Notes under the pieces: generated by a model
Databases searched by the model: none
What the model saw: the letters and a program-made list of their open reading frames with translations, nothing else
What the model was told of the DNA's origin: nothing
Translations under genes and position numbers: made by a program
Assembly: GCF_004152935.1 (NCBI RefSeq)
Contig: NZ_SETE01000006.1
Location: 62,001-126,000 of the forward strand
Direction: 5' to 3'
Source: Brumimicrobium glaciale
GTDB taxonomy: Bacteria > Bacteroidota > Bacteroidia > Flavobacteriales_D > Crocinitomicaceae
Length of the DNA stretch: 64,000 bases
In this document: positions 33,001 to 41,800 of the stretch, in pieces
Layout of the letters: every line of letters begins with the position of its first letter
How positions within the stretch are numbered: position 1 is the first letter of the stretch

Positions 33001-35780
33001 CTTGCAGTTGGGTTTATATCATCGTTAATTGTAATGGTTTGAATAAGGTTAATATTATTTCCACAGTCATCAGCAATATTGTAAGTTCTTGTGATGATTT
33101 CTGGACAAGTATTTCCATCTGAAACTTCTCCAACAAAAGTAACCGCGGGAATTGCTGTACAGTTATCTGCTTCATCAGTTATTAAATTAATATTGGCCGG
33201 CGGAAGATCCCCAATACATTGAATTGTTAAGTCTGCAGGCGCAGTTCCTGTTGGATTTATGTCATCATTAATTGTAATGGTTTGGGTAACATCAATATTA
33301 TTTCCACAGTCATCAGCAATATTATAAGTTCTGGTAATGATTTCTGGACAAGTATTTCCATCTGAAACATCGCCAACAAAAGAAACAACTGGATTAACTG
33401 TACAATTATCAGCTGCGTTGGTAATTGACGTAATATCTGCAGCAGGGAAATCACCAATACATTGAATTGTAGCATCAGCAGGTGCTGTTCCAGTCGGAGG
33501 AATATTATCATTGATTGTAATTGTTTGAGTTACATCAATATTATTTCCACAATCATCGGCAATATTGTAAGTTCTTGTAATTATTTCTGGACAAGTATTC
33601 CCATCCGAAACATCACTAACAAAAGAAACTATTGGATTTACTGTGTTATTATCAGCTTCATCGGTAATTAGAGCAATATTTGCAGGAGGAAGATTACCTA
33701 TGCATTGAATAGTAATATTAGTTGGTGCTGAACCAGTTGGGTCAATATTGTCAGCTATATTGAAAATTTGCGAACAAGTTTCATTTACACCGCAACCATC
33801 TGTTACTTGGTATGTTCTCGTTATTGTTTCTTGACAACCATTCACCGTTGTAACATCACTTAAGAAAGTGAAAGAATTTATCACTGCAGCAGTTCCAAAT
33901 CCAAAAGATATTGTTCCCCCTCCAGAAATAAAGGCGTTAAAATTGGCGAAAGGGGGAGGCAATAGACTAGAGCCACTAAGACTTGTTGCCGGTGGACAAT
34001 TTAAAACAGTAGAGGAAACACCAATAGTTATGTTAAACGAATTTTGAACTTCACAAGATAGGCCTGTTGAGAAGCTATCATAAATATACATTAAGGTTGA
34101 AGCTGTAATTGCATCACCCGCATTAAATTGAGTTCCTGTTCCATTAATTCCCGTGTAATATGCTTGATTTCCGCTTAAACTAGAACCTGTAATCACAGGA
34201 AGGATATAGGGTACACATTGTGTAATATCAGGTAATGCATCAATACTGAGTGATTGGACATTTATGCAATATGTTGTATCATAGACACAACCAAAATTAT
34301 CTGTTGCTTCATAAGTATAACAGGCGTTTCCACTTGTAGCTGGCACAACAGTAATAGGATTTGTTCCAGAAATTATTGTTGGATCTGGCTGCCAGCTTTC
34401 GGAAATAATGGTTGGTGTAAAGGTTGTGGAAGGAGGAATAATCGATGGGTCAAAATCAATAGACCAATCAAAAAAGTGTCCATTGTCAATAGTTGTGTTA
34501 TCGGTAATTGTGAAGGTCCATAGTCCATTTAAATCACAACCGACCAGTGCACTCATTGGATTGTCTGATTCGTATACACCCGAAGGCAGAATTGAAGTTC
34601 CATTAGTATTACTAGCCCAAGTTCCACCTGTTGCATTGGGAGTCCAGCAGTAGTTAAACCCAATTCCTTGAGGGTATCCTGGGGCATAAGTAACACCTAA
34701 ATTACTCGTACTTCCACCAAGAAATTCTTTCAAAATAACACTCTGTCCGGAGGGACATTCAATTCCAATTTCTAAATCACCAATTGTTGAATGATTCATA
34801 TTCACGCAAATTGAACCTAGTTCACTAATATTTGTGAACGTTTGACCAGTAATAAAGCATTCTAAATTTACTGAGTTGACAATCGATTGGCCATTCCCGC
34901 CATTTATAAAGATTGGGGAGAAGTTAGGCTGAACACATGATTTGTCAAAGGTTACAGGAGAAACCACTCCGTTTAAAGTAGCTTGATCACCCAAGCAAAT
35001 TGAATTTGGGGTTCCAACAGTACCGCTAAAATCTGGAGTTGTTGAAACATGTATTTCTTGTGTAAAGGGAGCATCATTGGCACAACCTGTTAAATCTTCA
35101 ATTTCGAGATCAACAAAAAATACTCCTTCATTGCTAAAAGTATGTGATGCGATTTTACCAACTGGATTACTTCCGTCCTGAGTGTTCCAAGTAAAGATTG
35201 ATGTAGCATCAGACTGTGCATAACTGTTGTTGTTTTGAGGATATGTTCCACTTCCATTAAAGTTTACAGTATTTCCTTGACAAATTCGAATAATTCCATC
35301 AGGGTCTGGACTTGGCGAGAAAGTAGCATTGGCTATAATTTGCTGACAGGAATTGACACAACCAATTGTCGCTGCCCAGCCTTGTTGCGGTGCAATAGGG
35401 TTTGATATAAATACAAATGTAAGACATCCAGAAATATTTGTTGAAGAGGCCACGATAAAATTAGGTGCAGTTGCACCTCCGTATATTCCAATTACGGGGG
35501 CAGATGTGCTATTTCCATCATATATTGTTAGATTATCCCAAATAATAAAATCTATATCAAAAAATGTAAAATCAACAGTAGCTGAACTTCCATTACCGGG
35601 ACATATTGTAAAAGTAATATTTTCATTATTGGAATAATCTCCGGTAGGACCGCCAGAATCATAGAATGTTCCTGTGCAAGTAGTAACTGTTGCCCCATTA
35701 GTCATAATGAAATTTTGAGAATGAGATCTATTGATTCCAAAAATTATTACAAAAAGAAGTATAGAAAAAAAGGTTTTCAT
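30030..35780 (-). CDS. Giant HYR-like repeat adhesin with gliding-type C-terminal domain
   Basis: 1916 aa. Signal peptide MKTFFSILLFVIIFGINRSHS. A CUB-like segment follows (about 28-140: FYDSGGPTGDYSNNENITFT). Next are PKD-like and P-domain-like segments (about 280-450: MNHSTIGDLEIGIECPSG, LNGLWTFTITDNTTIDNGHF). The middle has six tandem units of about 77 residues (QCIGDLPPANI, DEADNCT, SDGNTCPEIITRTYNIADDCG) in blocks of four and two. Each block is followed by an SprB-like and an Ig-like unit. A PKD domain (YEWDFGDESFSN) precedes the CHU_C tail (FIPNTFTPDGNKFNETFRP, FNRWGEMIFES), a T9SS type B signal. Predicted cell-surface adhesin. Confidence 0.88.
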   Translation of the reverse strand: MKTFFSILLFVIIFGINRSHSQNFIMTNGATVTTCTGTFYDSGGPTGDYSNNENITFTICPGNGSSATVDFTFFDIDFIIWDNLTIYDGNSTSAPVIGIYGGATAPNFIVASSTNISGCLTFVFISNPIAPQQGWAATIGCVNSCQQIIANATFSPSPDPDGIIRICQGNTVNFNGSGTYPQNNNSYAQSDATSIFTWNTQDGSNPVGKIASHTFSNEGVFFVDLEIEDLTGCANDAPFTQEIHVSTTPDFSGTVGTPNSICLGDQATLNGVVSPVTFDKSCVQPNFSPIFINGGNGQSIVNSVNLECFITGQTFTNISELGSICVNMNHSTIGDLEIGIECPSGQSVILKEFLGGSTSNLGVTYAPGYPQGIGFNYCWTPNATGGTWASNTNGTSILPSGVYESDNPMSALVGCDLNGLWTFTITDNTTIDNGHFFDWSIDFDPSIIPPSTTFTPTIISESWQPDPTIISGTNPITVVPATSGNACYTYEATDNFGCVYDTTYCINVQSLSIDALPDITQCVPYILPVITGSSLSGNQAYYTGINGTGTQFNAGDAITASTLMYIYDSFSTGLSCEVQNSFNITIGVSSTVLNCPPATSLSGSSLLPPPFANFNAFISGGGTISFGFGTAAVINSFTFLSDVTTVNGCQETITRTYQVTDGCGVNETCSQIFNIADNIDPTGSAPTNITIQCIGNLPPANIALITDEADNNTVNPIVSFVSDVSDGNTCPEIITRTYNIADDCGNNIDVTQTITINDNIPPTGTAPADATIQCIGDFPAADITSITNAADNCTVNPVVSFVGDVSDGNTCPEIITRTYNIADDCGNNIDVTQTITINDDINPTGTAPADLTIQCIGDLPPANINLITDEADNCTAIPAVTFVGEVSDGNTCPEIITRTYNIADDCGNNINLIQTITINDDINPTASNPVTTTVQCLTDVPAVDISVVSDEADNCTAIPIVAFVSESTDGNSCNGEIITRIYSVTDDCGNSINVNHTILVDSYTPNFTVSGQGTNSCNGTDGEITLSGLSPNTNYEMSYDFGVTNAITTNAAGNYVITGLPAGSYTNYTVSDADCSACTTTENVSININDPTAAIINAGPDEQYCEGETIILNAINPENANITWNNGITDGVGFIQPVGTTFYTITAERVNCFSSDQMSITVSPAITGITCPGDLTALCEISEQAPYADFNAFISAGGSATIPVGGVIDSASFTLLSEVSDGIICPETITRTYQIADTCGVSLSCTQQIVISEIILPTATPPNDTTVQCIGDVPIVDVLSITDEADNCSAIPIVTHVSDVSDGNTCPESITRTYNIEDKCGNNIDVIQTITINDDILPTASNPDTIFVACLADVPLPDIAVVTNEADNCTANPTVAFVSDNSDGNTCNGEEITRIYSIADDCGNTINVSQIIKIELFNPVFTVSSTNPTTCDGNEGTITISGLAPNFNYELTYDSGTPFSITTDAVGEFTITGLVQGNYTDFTIIEGTCLTCSTNENITITLTDPIPPIVNAGIDIAACENDLITLTAFNPENANISWNNGVIDGFIFSPPVGISTYTVTAERVNCFTTDQVQVTINPLPNVDAGPDYTVCDGDETTLSGSGADTYLWDNGVIDNVPFTPSLGLTTYIVVGTSVFGCVNTDQVDVEVIISPDISFTANQTVGCSPQEINLISTSSGIGNQCLYTINGVDQVSGCNVNYIFKDAGCFDVTLQVELTNGCIDDFTVSDYICIDDYPIADFKVNPEEITNIYNKVDFINESTGATNYEWDFGDESFSNEINPTHEYSVNSIKEKAIFDLELIATSNLGCKDTFNLDLPFFEELVYFIPNTFTPDGNKFNETFRPIFTTGFDPLDYKLEIFNRWGEMIFESNDAYYGWDGSYGSSNVIFAPEGVYVWKISYKILRDDENAEIVGSVNLIR
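31500..33780 (-). repeat. Intragenic tandem repeats of the adhesin gene
   Basis: Six coding repeats of about 230 bases, each encoding ITRTYNIADDCGNNI-like and QCIGDxP-like segments. Two blocks (four units at about 32770-33740 and two at about 31520-32000) are separated by SprB/Ig-like modules. Units 1-3 of the larger block are very similar at DNA level (ATCATTAATTGTAATGGTTT recurs), which would allow unequal recombination. Confidence 0.8.
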
Positions 35781-36014
35781 AAACTAAAATTAAAATATTT
35801 ATTTGAAAAACAGTTATTTATCTTTGTTTATAAACGCTTAGTGTCCAAAATACAACATAGGAAATCTGATTGATGAGTTTGAATTAATTCAAACTGAACG
35901 CTAATAATTAAACTTCATTAGTTTTAGATTATGGTGATATTTAAACTGCTGCAACTATATCCCAGAAGCAGAATCTTTTTGATTTCTATGCTTTAGATTT
36001 TTGCCATCGTCGCC

Positions 36015-36091
36015 TTCGACAGGATCAGTCACCGCACTCAACGGATTACTATCTGGAAATGAAGATTTCGTTGGTGACTGAGTCCGTCGAA
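36015..36091. repeat. Inverted repeat with TTCGACAGGATCAGTCACC arms
   Basis: TTCGACAGGATCAGTCACC (36015-36033) pairs with GGTGACTGAGTCCGTCGAA (36073-36091) at 17 of 19 positions. The inner bases CAACG and CGTTG extend the pairing after a gap. From memory, the outer arms resemble a dispersed Bacteroidetes repeat. Confidence 0.6.
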
Positions 36092-36118
36092 ATCACTGCA
36101 GGTGAATAAATCCACGAT

Positions 36119-36150
36119 TATCCAATCCAATCCAATCTAATCCAATCCAA
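36119..36150. repeat. ATCCA short tandem repeat
   Basis: TATCCAATCCAATCCAATCT followed by AATCCAATCCAA: about six five-base units with one T substitution. Intergenic, 140 bases upstream of the aspartate kinase start. Confidence 0.75.
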
Positions 36151-36288
36151 ACCCAACAAAAAATCCGCGATTTTCCGCGCTGCTTGCATCCGTGTCATCC
36201 GCGTTCCATTACAGCGCAACCCAAATCTCACTCAAATTACATAAACCTTAATTTAAAAACATTAAATTCGCAATGAAAATCTGGGAGA

Positions 36289-37587
36289 ATGAAAGTGTTT
36301 AAATTTGGTGGTGCTTCAGTGAAAACAGCAAGTGCAGTGAAGAATGTAAAATCGATTTTAGATCAGTATAAAAACGACGATTTATTTGTTGTGGTTTCCG
36401 CAATGGGGAAAACTACAAATGCAATGGAAGGAATTGTAAAAGCACTTTACGAAAAAAACACCGATGATTTTTGTGCTCTAGTAGAAGACAGAAAAGATTT
36501 CCACTTAGATATCATGAATGGACTTTTCGATGATAATTCTCACCTGATTTTCGATGAAGTAGAAGAGATTTTTACAGAGTTAATTGCTCAAAAAGACGAA
36601 CGCTTAGTTGAAAACTACAATTATCAATACGATCAAATTGTTTCGCTAGGAGAGGTGCTTTCAACCAAAATTATCGCAGCGTATTTAACTCTTTATGAAA
36701 ATGATGCGTGTTGGAAAGATGCAAGAACTTTCATCAGAACAAACAATGCCTACAGAAAAGCTGAAGTGGATTGGGAGAGAACCCAAAAACTTATGGATTC
36801 TGAATTGAAATCTAAAAAATGTAGAATTTCTGTTACTCAGGGTTTCATTGGACACACCAAAGAAGGATTCACCACAACTTTAGGAAGAGAAGGATCAGAT
36901 TTTACTGCTGGAATTATCGCTTATTGCACCAACGCAGAAAGTGTAACGATTTGGAAAGACGTTCCTGGAATGTTGAACGCTGATCCAAAATGGTTCGAAA
37001 ACACAGTAAAACTGGATAAAATTTCATTTCGAGAAGCAATTGAATTGGCGTATTATGGCGCCTCTGTTATTCACCCAAAAACAATAAAACCGCTTCAAAA
37101 TAAGAATATACCTTTATATATAAAATCATTTTTGGATCCTGAAGCGTCTGGAACCATTATCCAAACTTCAACAGAAAATGATGATTTGGTTCCCTCTTTT
37201 ATATTTAAAGTAGACCAAGTATTGCTTTCCATTACACCCAAGGATTTTTCGTTTGTAGTTGAAGAAAATTTGAGCGATATTTTTAAAAAGCTAGCCTTAT
37301 CGGGCGGACATATTAACGTAATGCAAAATTCTGCCGTAAGTTTTTCTGTGTGTTTGGACATCAACAAAGATGAATTGAATCATCTAGTAGAAATGTTGAG
37401 CGATGAATACGAAGTGCGCTACAACGATAATTTGGAATTGGTAACGATTCGTCATTATGATCAGCACACGATTGATAGAGTAACGAAGAATCGAGAGATT
37501 TTGATGGAGCAGAAGACGAGACAAACGGTTAGGATTGTGATGCGGAATATGGGAGTGGAAGTCGAAGGTGACGCAGATATACGCTGA
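36289..37587 (+). CDS. lysC: Aspartate kinase
   Basis: 432 aa. Phosphorylates aspartate, the first step to lysine, threonine, methionine and diaminopimelate. Kinase motifs are visible: KFGGASVKTASAVKN (residues 4-18), VVVSAMGKTTNAMEGIV, VTQGFIGHTKEGFTTTLGRE with GSDFTA, and WKDVPGMLNADPKWFENT. The region from about 310 has the ACT-like regulatory fold (LSITPKDFSFVVEENLSDIF, ALSGGHINVMQNSAVSFSVC). It is not fused to homoserine dehydrogenase. The last codons run into a GCAGA-type repeat, so the final residues GDADIR may be a late addition. A purine-rich CTGGGAGA precedes the ATG. Confidence 0.93.
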   Translation: MKVFKFGGASVKTASAVKNVKSILDQYKNDDLFVVVSAMGKTTNAMEGIVKALYEKNTDDFCALVEDRKDFHLDIMNGLFDDNSHLIFDEVEEIFTELIAQKDERLVENYNYQYDQIVSLGEVLSTKIIAAYLTLYENDACWKDARTFIRTNNAYRKAEVDWERTQKLMDSELKSKKCRISVTQGFIGHTKEGFTTTLGREGSDFTAGIIAYCTNAESVTIWKDVPGMLNADPKWFENTVKLDKISFREAIELAYYGASVIHPKTIKPLQNKNIPLYIKSFLDPEASGTIIQTSTENDDLVPSFIFKVDQVLLSITPKDFSFVVEENLSDIFKKLALSGGHINVMQNSAVSFSVCLDINKDELNHLVEMLSDEYEVRYNDNLELVTIRHYDQHTIDRVTKNREILMEQKTRQTVRIVMRNMGVEVEGDADIR

Positions 37588-37620
37588 GTTTTCGCAAAGT
37601 TTCGCAGAGAAAGAAAAGTA
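37567..37620. repeat. CGCAGA-type repeat block overlapping the lysC 3' end
   Basis: GACGCAGATATACGCTGAG then TTTTCGCAAAGTTTCGCAGAG. Similar TCGCAGATT/CTGCG blocks occur at 47019-47050, 47185-47222 and 49357-49384. Confidence 0.5.
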
Positions 37621-37665
37621 GGATTATGCCGGGATTCGCAAGAGTCTCGCCTCACCACTCACTAC

Positions 37666-38637
37666 TCAAATCTCTCTTATTACTGCTGATAAGCCCTGCA
37701 ATTTGAAAAACTCCAACACCTTATCAGCCAATACATCACTCAATTTAAAATAACTTTCAACAGTCCAACCTCCAACATGTGGAGAAAATAAAACCTTATC
37801 AGAAGCTAAAAGTGCATTGAACTCAAGATTCTCATCTCCAGAGATTGTTTTTTCAAACGAAGCACTTTCATATTCTAAAACATCTAAACAAGCTCCTTTT
37901 ATTTTTCCTAAGTTTAGTCCTTTGAGTAGGGCAGAAGTGCTTACAATTTTTCCTCTAGCTAAATTGATGACATAAATTGGATTAACAAAAGTATTGAAGA
38001 AGGCCTCATCCGCCAAGAACATTGTTTCTTCGTTTTGTGGAATGTGAAATGAAATTACATCTGCTTCCATAAAGATACTTTCCATGGTTGCCGCTTGTGC
38101 ATATTGATTTCCGTAATCTTTTTTGTATTTATCGTAAGCCAAAACTTTCACATCAAATCCAGCTAGTTTCTTGGCGAATGCTCCACCGTTATTTCCGTAA
38201 CCGATAATTCCAACAGTTTTTCCATCGAGTTCAATTCCACGATTTCCTTCTCTGTCCCAAATTCCCTGACGAACTTCCTTATCTCCTTTTTTTAGATTAT
38301 TGAATAAAGAAAGTAACATTCCTAAAGCATGTTCACCAACAGCATTTCTATTTCCTTCCGGCGCATTAAAACATTGGATGTTGTGTTTTTCGGTGTAATC
38401 TAAATCGATGTTTTCCATTCCCGCTCCACTTCTTGCAATGAATTTTAATTGCGTTCCGTGTTTCAAAAAATCTTTATTCATCGGAAAACGTGAACGAATC
38501 ACAACACCATCCATTTTTGGGATTTCTGAAATGCATTTTTCACGCGTCCAAGATGTTCCATCAATACATTTGAATCCTTTTTCTGTTAAACGTTCTTCTA
38601 AAATTGGGTGAACTGTGTCTATGAATAGTACTTGCAT
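37666..38637 (-). CDS. D-2-hydroxyacid dehydrogenase (phosphoglycerate dehydrogenase-like)
   Basis: 323 aa. NAD-dependent dehydrogenase. Nucleotide-binding motif VGIIGYGNNGGAFAKKL (about 142-158). The catalytic residues are present: Arg228 in NLARGK, Glu255 in LDVLEYE and His287 in SPHVGGWT. The N-terminal region has FIARSGAGMENIDLDY, as in SerA-type enzymes. It is short (no ACT domain), so it may act as 3-phosphoglycerate dehydrogenase for serine synthesis or on another 2-hydroxyacid. I leave the symbol open because SerA-like proteins of this length can vary in substrate. Confidence 0.85.
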   Translation of the reverse strand: MQVLFIDTVHPILEERLTEKGFKCIDGTSWTREKCISEIPKMDGVVIRSRFPMNKDFLKHGTQLKFIARSGAGMENIDLDYTEKHNIQCFNAPEGNRNAVGEHALGMLLSLFNNLKKGDKEVRQGIWDREGNRGIELDGKTVGIIGYGNNGGAFAKKLAGFDVKVLAYDKYKKDYGNQYAQAATMESIFMEADVISFHIPQNEETMFLADEAFFNTFVNPIYVINLARGKIVSTSALLKGLNLGKIKGACLDVLEYESASFEKTISGDENLEFNALLASDKVLFSPHVGGWTVESYFKLSDVLADKVLEFFKLQGLSAVIREI

Positions 38638-38794
38638 GATGATGTTTTATTGTTCTTTTTTCGCTTCAAAAAAGAAGGTTGTTTTGCCCGAAATTTAATG
38701 ATTTATATTCAATTTTAGAGCTTCACTTAATGAAAAGTCAGTTGGTGTTTTTAGGTTAGAAAATCTATTGGATTATTTATTTCTGAAACAAAAA

Positions 38795-38826
38795 AAAGTT
38801 GGCCAGAATTTCTTCCGACCAACTTT
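38795..38826 (-). terminator. Terminator of the collagen-like operon
   Basis: On the - strand AAAGTTGGTCGG ... CTGGCCAACTTT followed by a T-run (complement of 38788-38794). It lies 35 bases after the stop of the collagen-like gene. Confidence 0.82.
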
Positions 38827-38861
38827 AATTCAAATATGATATTAATTTGAGTTATTTCTAT

Positions 38862-41800
38862 TTATTTTTTCTCATTATAGAAAATACCTTTACTTGCTGG
38901 TTGGTCATAAAGTCCAGGCATAAAATACTTTCCTTTTTGACTGTCTTTTTTATCCAATTCAACTTCACGATTTTGCGGATGCTTTTGCAAGAATTTGTCA
39001 TTTCTTTCTGCGTAAACTGTCCAAGATACTTTCAACCCTGATGTTCCTCCAGCGATAACGAAAACACCGTTGTTTAACTCTTCTTTAATATAAAGTTGAG
39101 CATATCCACCAACAGGAGTTAAGTTGTAGCTTGGGTTTTTATTAATCGCTTCATAGTAGTCAGGCATTGTGATAATCGCTTCACCATTTGCGTCAAAAAC
39201 AGCGTTTCCTCTGTAAATATTTAACACTTCATTTGATTCTGTAGAGAAGTGACGTAACACTTTGTTTTCAGGATCTGTTGGGTGATCTATTTGGAAAGTT
39301 TTTGTTCCAGATGCACCAAGGTTTCCATTTGCGAAAACACCGAATGTATTAGGATCTGCGCCTAAATCATGATCTTGACCAACTACACCATTGTCTCCAA
39401 TACCTAAAAGTCCTTGACCACCAACAGTTCTTAGGTTTTCACCATAAATAGCTGCATCAGAACTGCTTCCAGTACTTGCTTGGCCATGGATAGCATAAGC
39501 TGCTCCAGTTGTTTTTCCAGCTATTGCAGATCCAGTTGCAGCTGTTGAATTTGTAGTTACTTCAAATGCTCCAGCGTCTGCGGTAATAATTCTACCACTT
39601 CCCGCTCCGCCAAAATCATAAGCTTGGTCTAAAGTTCCAACTGGAGGTAGTGTAACAGTGTTACCACCTGTGATTGTTAAATTATTTCCAGTCACAGATA
39701 AAGTCTGTGCATCGGGTCCAGCTATTCCTTGTTGTCCCATAGGTCCTTGAATTCCTTGTGGTCCTTGTGATCCATTAGATCCCGAAGGTCCTTGTGGTCC
39801 TGTCATTCCTGTTGCTCCAATAGGTCCAGAGGTACCTTGAGATCCTTGTGGTCCCTGAACACCTTGTGGTCCCATATTTCCTTGAGGACCTTGTGGGCCT
39901 TGGGGTCCAGTAGCGCCAGTTGCACCATCGTTTCCATTAACACCAGGCATTCCTTGAGCACCTGTATTTCCTGTTAAACCGATTGGTCCTTGTATTCCTT
40001 GTGATCCAGTAGTACCGTTATTTCCATCTTGAGCAACTATCTGCCAAGCAGTATTGTTCCAAACATAAGAAATTCCGTTTGTGCTGTTATAATATCCGTC
40101 ATTTAGTGCTGGATTGTTAGGAGCAGTTGCAAGAGTACCAATCCAGTTGATGCTGATTCCATTTGTGCCGTTTATTCCATTTGTGCCATTGATTCCTGGA
40201 GTTCCTTGGGCACCAGTATTTCCTGTTAAACCGATTGGCCCTTGAGGTCCTTGTGCACCAGTTGCTCCTGTTGCACCGTCGTTTCCGTCAGCGCCATCAA
40301 ATCCTGGTATTCCTTGCGCGCCAGTATTTCCTGTTAATCCAATTGGTCCTTGCGGTCCTTGTGAACCAGTTGCTCCTGTTGCACCGTCGTTTCCATCAGC
40401 ACCTGGTATTCCTTGAGCACCCGTATTTCCTGTTAAACCGATTGGTCCTTGCGGTCCTTGTGAACCAGTTGCGCCTGTTGCGCCGTCATTTCCATCAGCT
40501 CCTGGTATTCCTTGAGCACCAGTATTTCCTGTTAAACCAATTTGTCCTTGCGGTCCTTGTGAACCAGTTGCGCCTGTTGCACCGTCATTACCATCAGCAC
40601 CCGGTATTCCTTGCGCGCCAGTGTTTCCTGTTAAACCGATTGGTCCTTGCGGTCCTTGCGAACCAGTTGCTCCTGTTGCACCATCGTTTCCGTCTTGCGC
40701 AATTATTTGCCAAGCAGTATTGTTCCAAACATAAGAGACTCCGTTTGTGCTGTTATAATATCCGTCATTTAAAGCAGGATTAGTAGGAGCGGTTATAAAA
40801 CCACCAAGCCAATTTATTCCAACTCCATTTGTTCCATCAATTCCATTTGTACCATTTGTCCCCGAATTTCCTTGTGCACCAGTGTTTCCTGTTAAACCAA
40901 TTGGTCCTTGCGGTCCTTGTGAACCAGTTGCACCAGTTGCTCCGTCGTTTCCGTTTGTACCATTTGTTCCCGGATTTCCTTGCGCACCAGTATTTCCTGT
41001 TAATCCAATCTGTCCTTGAGGTCCTTGTGAACCCGTCGCACCAGTAGCACCGTCGTTTCCATCTTGCGCAATTATTTGCCAGGCAGTTCCGTTCCACACA
41101 TAAGAAACTCCGTTTGTGCTGTTATAATATCCGTCATTTAAAGCAGGATTAGTAGGAGCGGTTATAAAACCACCAAGCCAATTGATTCCAACTCCATTTA
41201 TTCCATTTGTTCCATTTATTCCATCAATTCCATTTGTACCATTTGTACCATTTGTTCCCGGATTTCCTTGTGCACCAGTGTTTCCTGTTAATCCAATTGT
41301 TCCTTGAGGTCCTTGTGAACCAGTCGCACCAGTTGCTCCGTCGTTTCCGTCTTGAGCAATTATTTGCCAAGCAGTATTGTTCCAAACGTAAGAAACCCCG
41401 TTTGTGCTGTTATAATATCCGTCATTCAAAGCAGGGTTAGCAGGAGCAGTTATAAAACCACCTAGCCAATTGATTCCAACACCATTTGTTCCGTTTGTAC
41501 CATTTGTTCCCGGATTTCCTTGCGCACCAGTATTTCCTGTTAATCCAATCTGTCCTTGAGGTCCTTGTGAACCAGTTGCACCAGTAGCACCGTCATTTCC
41601 ATCTTGAGCAATTATTTGCCAGGCAGTATTGTTCCAAACATAAGAGACTCCGTTTGTGCTGTTATAATATCCGTCATTCAAAGCAGGGTTAGCAGGAGCA
41701 GTTATAAAACCACCTAGCCAATTGATTCCAACACCATTTGTTCCGTTTGTACCATTTGTTCCCGGATTTCCTTGTGCACCAGTGTTTCCTGTTAATCCAA

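Larger units (their letters stand above)
35781..36288. other. Divergent intergenic region with hairpin and ATCCA repeats
   Basis: 508 bases between the adhesin (-) and aspartate kinase (+) genes. It holds the long imperfect inverted repeat at 36015-36091, a run of ATCCA units at 36119-36150, and a GCG-rich block (about 36163-36215: ATCCGCGATTTTCCGCG) resembling other blocks at 37.6, 47.0, 47.2 and 49.4 kb. Promoters for both genes should lie here, but I found no clear pair of boxes. Confidence 0.55.
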
